A stretch of DNA of 64,000 nt, from the NCBI GenBank assembly GCA_903830945.1, contig CAIKVT010000069.1:1-64000 (forward strand). The letters are read 5' to 3'. Within the stretch, counting starts at the first letter, position 1, and the number at the start of each line of letters is the position of its first letter. Below are positions 61,293-64,000 of this stretch, one piece after another. Source of the DNA: an uncultured Elusimicrobia bacterium. Its GTDB lineage: Bacteria; Elusimicrobiota; Elusimicrobia; UBA1565; UBA9628. The notes under the pieces are model-generated. The model did no database searches. It saw only the letters and a program-made list of their open reading frames with translations, and was not told where the DNA came from. The translations under genes were made by a program, and so were the position numbers.

Positions 61293-61389
61293 CGACTTTG
61301 GGATCACTCCCTATACCGATCTGACGGCTTTTTACGATGGCGCTGACGAGCGAGCGCAAGGCGAAGATGTCCCTGCCCTATAGCAAGCC

Positions 61390-62664
61390 CTATTCGAACT
61401 GAAGCAGGCAGGTCTCTTTACGGCCCTTGCGCAAGAGAAGCCAGCGCCCGAAGAGGAGTCCCTCAGCGGTGATTGTCTGCTCAAGGCCGGCCTTGCGGTT
61501 ATTGAGGTAGACCCCGCCCTGCTCCACCAAACGGCGGGCTTCATTGCGGCTCTTGGCCAGGCCCGCCTTGACCAAAGCGTCGACCGGTGCCAGGCCCGCG
61601 GCCAAATCGGCGGCAGGAAAAATCGAGGTATGCGCGTCCGCGAAGACCTCGCGAAAGATGTCCTCCGGGATGTCACGGACGGCCTCGCTGAACACGACCT
61701 CCGAGGCCCGGGCCACGGAGTCGGCGGCCACGGTGCCGTGCACTAATGCCGTGACCTCGCGCGCGAGCCTCTTCTGGGCCTGGCGCTGTTCGGGCGCCTT
61801 GACGGTCGCACTTTCCAGGGCCGCGATCTCCTCACGGCAGAGGAATGTGAAGAGCTTGAGGTCGGCGACCACGTCCTTGTCGTCGACGTTGATGAAGTAC
61901 TGATAGAAGCGGTAGGGCGTGGTGAGCTTCGCATCGAGCCAGACATTGGTGCCCTTCTCGGTCTTGCCAAACTTCTCGCCCGAGGCCGTGGTCAAAAGCG
62001 GAAAGGTCAAGCCGAAGGCTTCTTTCCCGCGCAGCTTGCGGATAAGGTCGATGCCCATGGTGATGTTGCCCCACTGGTCGTCGCCCCCTGCCTGCAACCG
62101 GCAGCCCAGCTCGTCGAATAGATGCAAAAAATCGTAGGCCTGCAGGATTATGTAGGAGAACTCGGTGTAGGAAAGTGACTGCTCGCGCTCCAGCCTGCGC
62201 TTGGCCGAGTCCTTCTCCAGCATGTCCTTGACCGTGATGTGCTTGCCCGCTTCGCGCAAGAAATCGAGATACGAGAACTCGGCGATCCAATCCGCGTTGT
62301 TGACCATGACCGCGGCGTTGTCGCCCTCGAAGGCGAAGAATTTCTGCAACTGCCGGCGCACCCCATCCATGTGCTCGCGGATTGTCTCTAGGTTCTGCAG
62401 CTTTCGCTCCTCGGATTTGCCCGACGGGTCGCCGATCATGCCCGTAGCCCCGCCCATGAGGATGATGGGGGTGTGCCCGGCTTTCTGCAGGTGGGAAAGC
62501 CCCATGATGGGAACCAATGAGCCGATGTGCAGGCTGGCCGCCGTAGGATCGAAGCCCACATAGACCTTGAGGCGTTCTTTGGACAGCAGGCCTTCCAACT
62601 CGAGGCTGGTCTTCTGCTTGACAAAACCCCGCCACTCAAGCTCCTGGTAGACCGAGGTTTTCAT
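61390..62664 (-). CDS. tyrS: Tyrosyl-tRNA synthetase
   Basis: A 424-residue class I synthetase charging tRNA-Tyr. The HIGH-like motif is in TAASLHIGSLVPI, the KMSKS equivalent is KFGKTEKG, and an S4 RNA-binding domain closes the protein (LVKAGLAKSRNEARRLVEQGG). Length is normal for the bacterial TyrRS with S4 domain. A perfect TATAAT lies 8 nt before the ATG and there is no Shine-Dalgarno. Confidence 0.97.
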   Translation of the reverse strand: MKTSVYQELEWRGFVKQKTSLELEGLLSKERLKVYVGFDPTAASLHIGSLVPIMGLSHLQKAGHTPIILMGGATGMIGDPSGKSEERKLQNLETIREHMDGVRRQLQKFFAFEGDNAAVMVNNADWIAEFSYLDFLREAGKHITVKDMLEKDSAKRRLEREQSLSYTEFSYIILQAYDFLHLFDELGCRLQAGGDDQWGNITMGIDLIRKLRGKEAFGLTFPLLTTASGEKFGKTEKGTNVWLDAKLTTPYRFYQYFINVDDKDVVADLKLFTFLCREEIAALESATVKAPEQRQAQKRLAREVTALVHGTVAADSVARASEVVFSEAVRDIPEDIFREVFADAHTSIFPAADLAAGLAPVDALVKAGLAKSRNEARRLVEQGGVYLNNRKAGLEQTITAEGLLFGRWLLLRKGRKETCLLQFE

Positions 62665-62672
62665 CGCTGATG

Positions 62673-62678
62673 ATTATA
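62673..62678 (-). promoter_or_regulatory. -10 element of tyrS
   Basis: Perfect TATAAT on the minus strand (62678-62673), 8 nt before the tyrS ATG at 62664. No good -35 is seen at 16-18 nt. No T-box leader can be present, because there is no room for one. Confidence 0.5.
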
Positions 62679-62761
62679 CACAATGCCGCCATGAAGTTCC
62701 GCAACGACCGATCCTCTTCATCCCCGCCGATTCCTTAGGGCTGCCGACACAGGGAGCCTGG

Positions 62762-62790
62762 TTGAACGCCTCTATCGGGTTTCATACAAT
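62762..62790 (+). promoter_or_regulatory. Promoter of the OmpA-like lipoprotein gene
   Basis: TTGAAC (62762-62767), 17-nt spacer, TACAAT (62785-62790). The ATG at 62800 is 9 nt downstream, so the expected leader is 0-3 nt. Confidence 0.65.
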
Positions 62791-62799
62791 GGGCTTAAT

Positions 62800-63801
62800 A
62801 TGAATAGAATCATTTATCTTGCCGTCTGCGTCCTGCTGGCCGGCTGCGCTTCGGGAAAGATCAAGCAGCTCCAGGCGAAGTCCGATCGCTGTGAACTCAA
62901 CTCCGGTGAGTTGCGTAAGAAAATTCATGATGGGGCAGACCAGACCACGGCACTGCAATCCCAGATCAAGGACTTCGAAGGCCAAGTCGCGGACCTCGAC
63001 GGAAAGCTCACGGCGCAGCAGGAGCGCATCACCTCTCTGAGCAAGTCCAACCAGGACCTTCGCTCGGCCATCGCGGCCCACACCGGAGAGCTCTCCGGCA
63101 AAGTCGCTGAAGTCGTCAAAGAAAAAGACGACATCGCCCGCAGCCTGGACACGATTAAAAAGGAGAAGATCGCCGCGGACCGAGCCAAGGCCAACCTGAA
63201 ATCGATGCGTGATCGGCTCGCCGCCGAGTTGTCAACCGCGCAGGCCCGGCTCGATGAGTTGACCGCGGCCGCCTCAGCCGAAAAGGCCGACCATGAAAAA
63301 ATCCTAGCCGCCCGCAACCTGCGTCAGGCCAAGGCGCATGAGGACATGGGCAGCCTGGCCGACGCGGTCTTAAAAGAGATACAAGACGAGCAAGCCAAGA
63401 TAGAGCAGGACGGAGAATCCATCGCGCTGACACTGCGGGAGCCTCTTCTCTTCAAACCCCAGCAAGCCAAGCTGACCGAGGGCGGAGTGGCTCTTTTAGA
63501 TCGCCTGGGCCGGGCCCTGCAGGCCTTGAGCCCGCGCGCGGTCCGCGTCGAGGGCCATTCCGACAACTCAACCATCAAATGGGAGCTCTTCGGAAGCTTC
63601 ACTAGCCATTGGGACCTCTCCGCGGCCCGGGCAACGACCGTCGCCCGCTATCTGCACGAGCACGCCGGCCTCGACCCGCGCCACCTGACGGCCTCGGGAT
63701 TCGGAGAGTTCCACCCCATTAAGGGCAACGACACCCCGGAGGGCCGCTCAGCCAACCAGCGCGTGGTTCTGGTCGTGGCCCCCGCTGGGACCACTCCCTA
63801 A
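62800..63801 (+). CDS. OmpA-family lipoprotein with long coiled coil
   Basis: A 333-residue protein with a lipobox LAGC (Cys at residue 16). A long coiled coil (about 20-190) spans the periplasm, followed by an OmpA-like peptidoglycan-binding domain (about 205-330: VRVEGHSDN, LSAARATTVARYL, GLDPRHLTASGFGE, TPEGRSANQRVVLVV). The architecture, Pal/YiaD-like with an extended stalk, suits an anchor between outer membrane and cell wall. It is followed by a hairpin and the convergent FKBP gene. Confidence 0.9.
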   Translation: MNRIIYLAVCVLLAGCASGKIKQLQAKSDRCELNSGELRKKIHDGADQTTALQSQIKDFEGQVADLDGKLTAQQERITSLSKSNQDLRSAIAAHTGELSGKVAEVVKEKDDIARSLDTIKKEKIAADRAKANLKSMRDRLAAELSTAQARLDELTAAASAEKADHEKILAARNLRQAKAHEDMGSLADAVLKEIQDEQAKIEQDGESIALTLREPLLFKPQQAKLTEGGVALLDRLGRALQALSPRAVRVEGHSDNSTIKWELFGSFTSHWDLSAARATTVARYLHEHAGLDPRHLTASGFGEFHPIKGNDTPEGRSANQRVVLVVAPAGTTP

Positions 63802-63818
63802 GAGCGTTCGGTGTTTTA

Positions 63819-63839
63819 AGCCGCCCGGGGGGGGCGGTT
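63819..63839. terminator. GC-rich hairpin between convergent genes
   Basis: CCGCCC (63821-63826) pairs with GGGCGG (63832-63837) around a G-loop, extended by A-U and G-U pairs. There is no T-run on either strand, so its role as terminator is uncertain. Confidence 0.3.
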
Positions 63840-63856
63840 GAGGCTCCCCCCAACGG

Positions 63857-64000
63857 CTACTTCTTGACGATATCGAGCAGTTCGACCTCAAAAATAAGCG
63901 TGGATCCGCCCGGAATTCCCGGCCGTCCCTGCTCGCCGTAGGCGATGGACGCAGGGCAGACCAGCTTGGCCTTACCCCCCACCTTTATCTTTGGGATGCC
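63857..64000 (-). CDS. FKBP-type peptidyl-prolyl isomerase, C-terminal part (cut by window)
   Basis: The last 47 residues are inside the window: KVGGKAKLVCPASIAYGEQG, then GIPGGSTLIFEVELLDIV and the stop. This is the conserved end of FKBP domains (cis-trans isomerisation of Xaa-Pro bonds). Whether the protein has a signal peptide or a Mip-like dimerisation domain cannot be seen. Confidence 0.93.
   Translation of the reverse strand, partial: GIPKIKVGGKAKLVCPASIAYGEQGRPGIPGGSTLIFEVELLDIVKK

Overview
The window is GC-rich (about 60-65% by eye), densely coding DNA from a diderm bacterium. It encodes SecA and SecE, two apolipoprotein N-acyltransferase-type proteins, several lipoproteins, an OmpA-like protein, a probable outer-membrane barrel and type IV pilus ATPases. 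Gene content and style (Ala/Pro-rich secreted proteins, GYF/TPR/kinase fusions, a giant secreted protein) suggest a member of or near the Elusimicrobiota. That assignment is an inference from gene content, not from a marker-gene tree. No CRISPR array, transposase or integrase was seen.

Layout. 1-3.7 kb: tuf (cut by the window edge), rpmG, tRNA-Trp, secE, nusG, an extra small membrane ORF, rplK, rplA. The series stops there and rplJL does not follow. 3.8-9.7 kb (minus): an AHSA1-like gene, secA, lnt, prfB. 9.7-11.7 kb: a secreted protein and a lipoprotein of unknown function. 11.7-14.8 kb: oxidative pentose phosphate operon gnd-zwf-pgl behind a clear sigma70-type promoter. 14.8-26.9 kb (minus): a giant gene of about 3754 codons plus a membrane-anchored partner. 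27-32 kb: pseudouridine synthase, rmuC, a Cas4-like/exonuclease fusion (DUF2779), a Cys-rich secreted protein and a DUF2891 protein. 32-38 kb: comEC, nadK, recN, gltX. 38-48 kb: DksA-type zinc finger protein, GYF-domain membrane protein, pilB, pilT, mutS, mutL. 48.3-48.4 kb: a promoter-hairpin-terminator unit that looks like a small RNA gene. 48.4-52 kb (minus): a membrane Ser/Thr kinase and an SDR/DUF2867 protein. 52-55.8 kb: an AT-richer stretch of unfamiliar genes lying between a degenerate and an intact tRNA-Ser(UGA). 55.9-64 kb: nucleoside phosphorylase-like gene, lipoprotein, second Lnt-like gene, secreted permuted-papain (YiiX-like) protein, tyrS, OmpA-like lipoprotein and the 3' end of an FKBP prolyl isomerase.

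The standout is the giant protein. It has a signal peptide, six dynein/midasin-like AAA modules (three P-loop-bearing and three P-loop-less, mostly alternating), two tandemly duplicated seven-bladed propellers between modules 3 and 4, then a transglutaminase-like domain with C-H-D triad and a C-terminal VWA domain with complete MIDAS. This resembles eukaryotic midasin fused with the partners that bacteria normally encode separately beside MoxR ATPases. It appears to be exported, which raises the question of its energy source.

A second pattern is that at least nine genes have a good -10 element only 5-9 nt before the start codon and no Shine-Dalgarno sequence, so leaderless transcription appears common in this genome.
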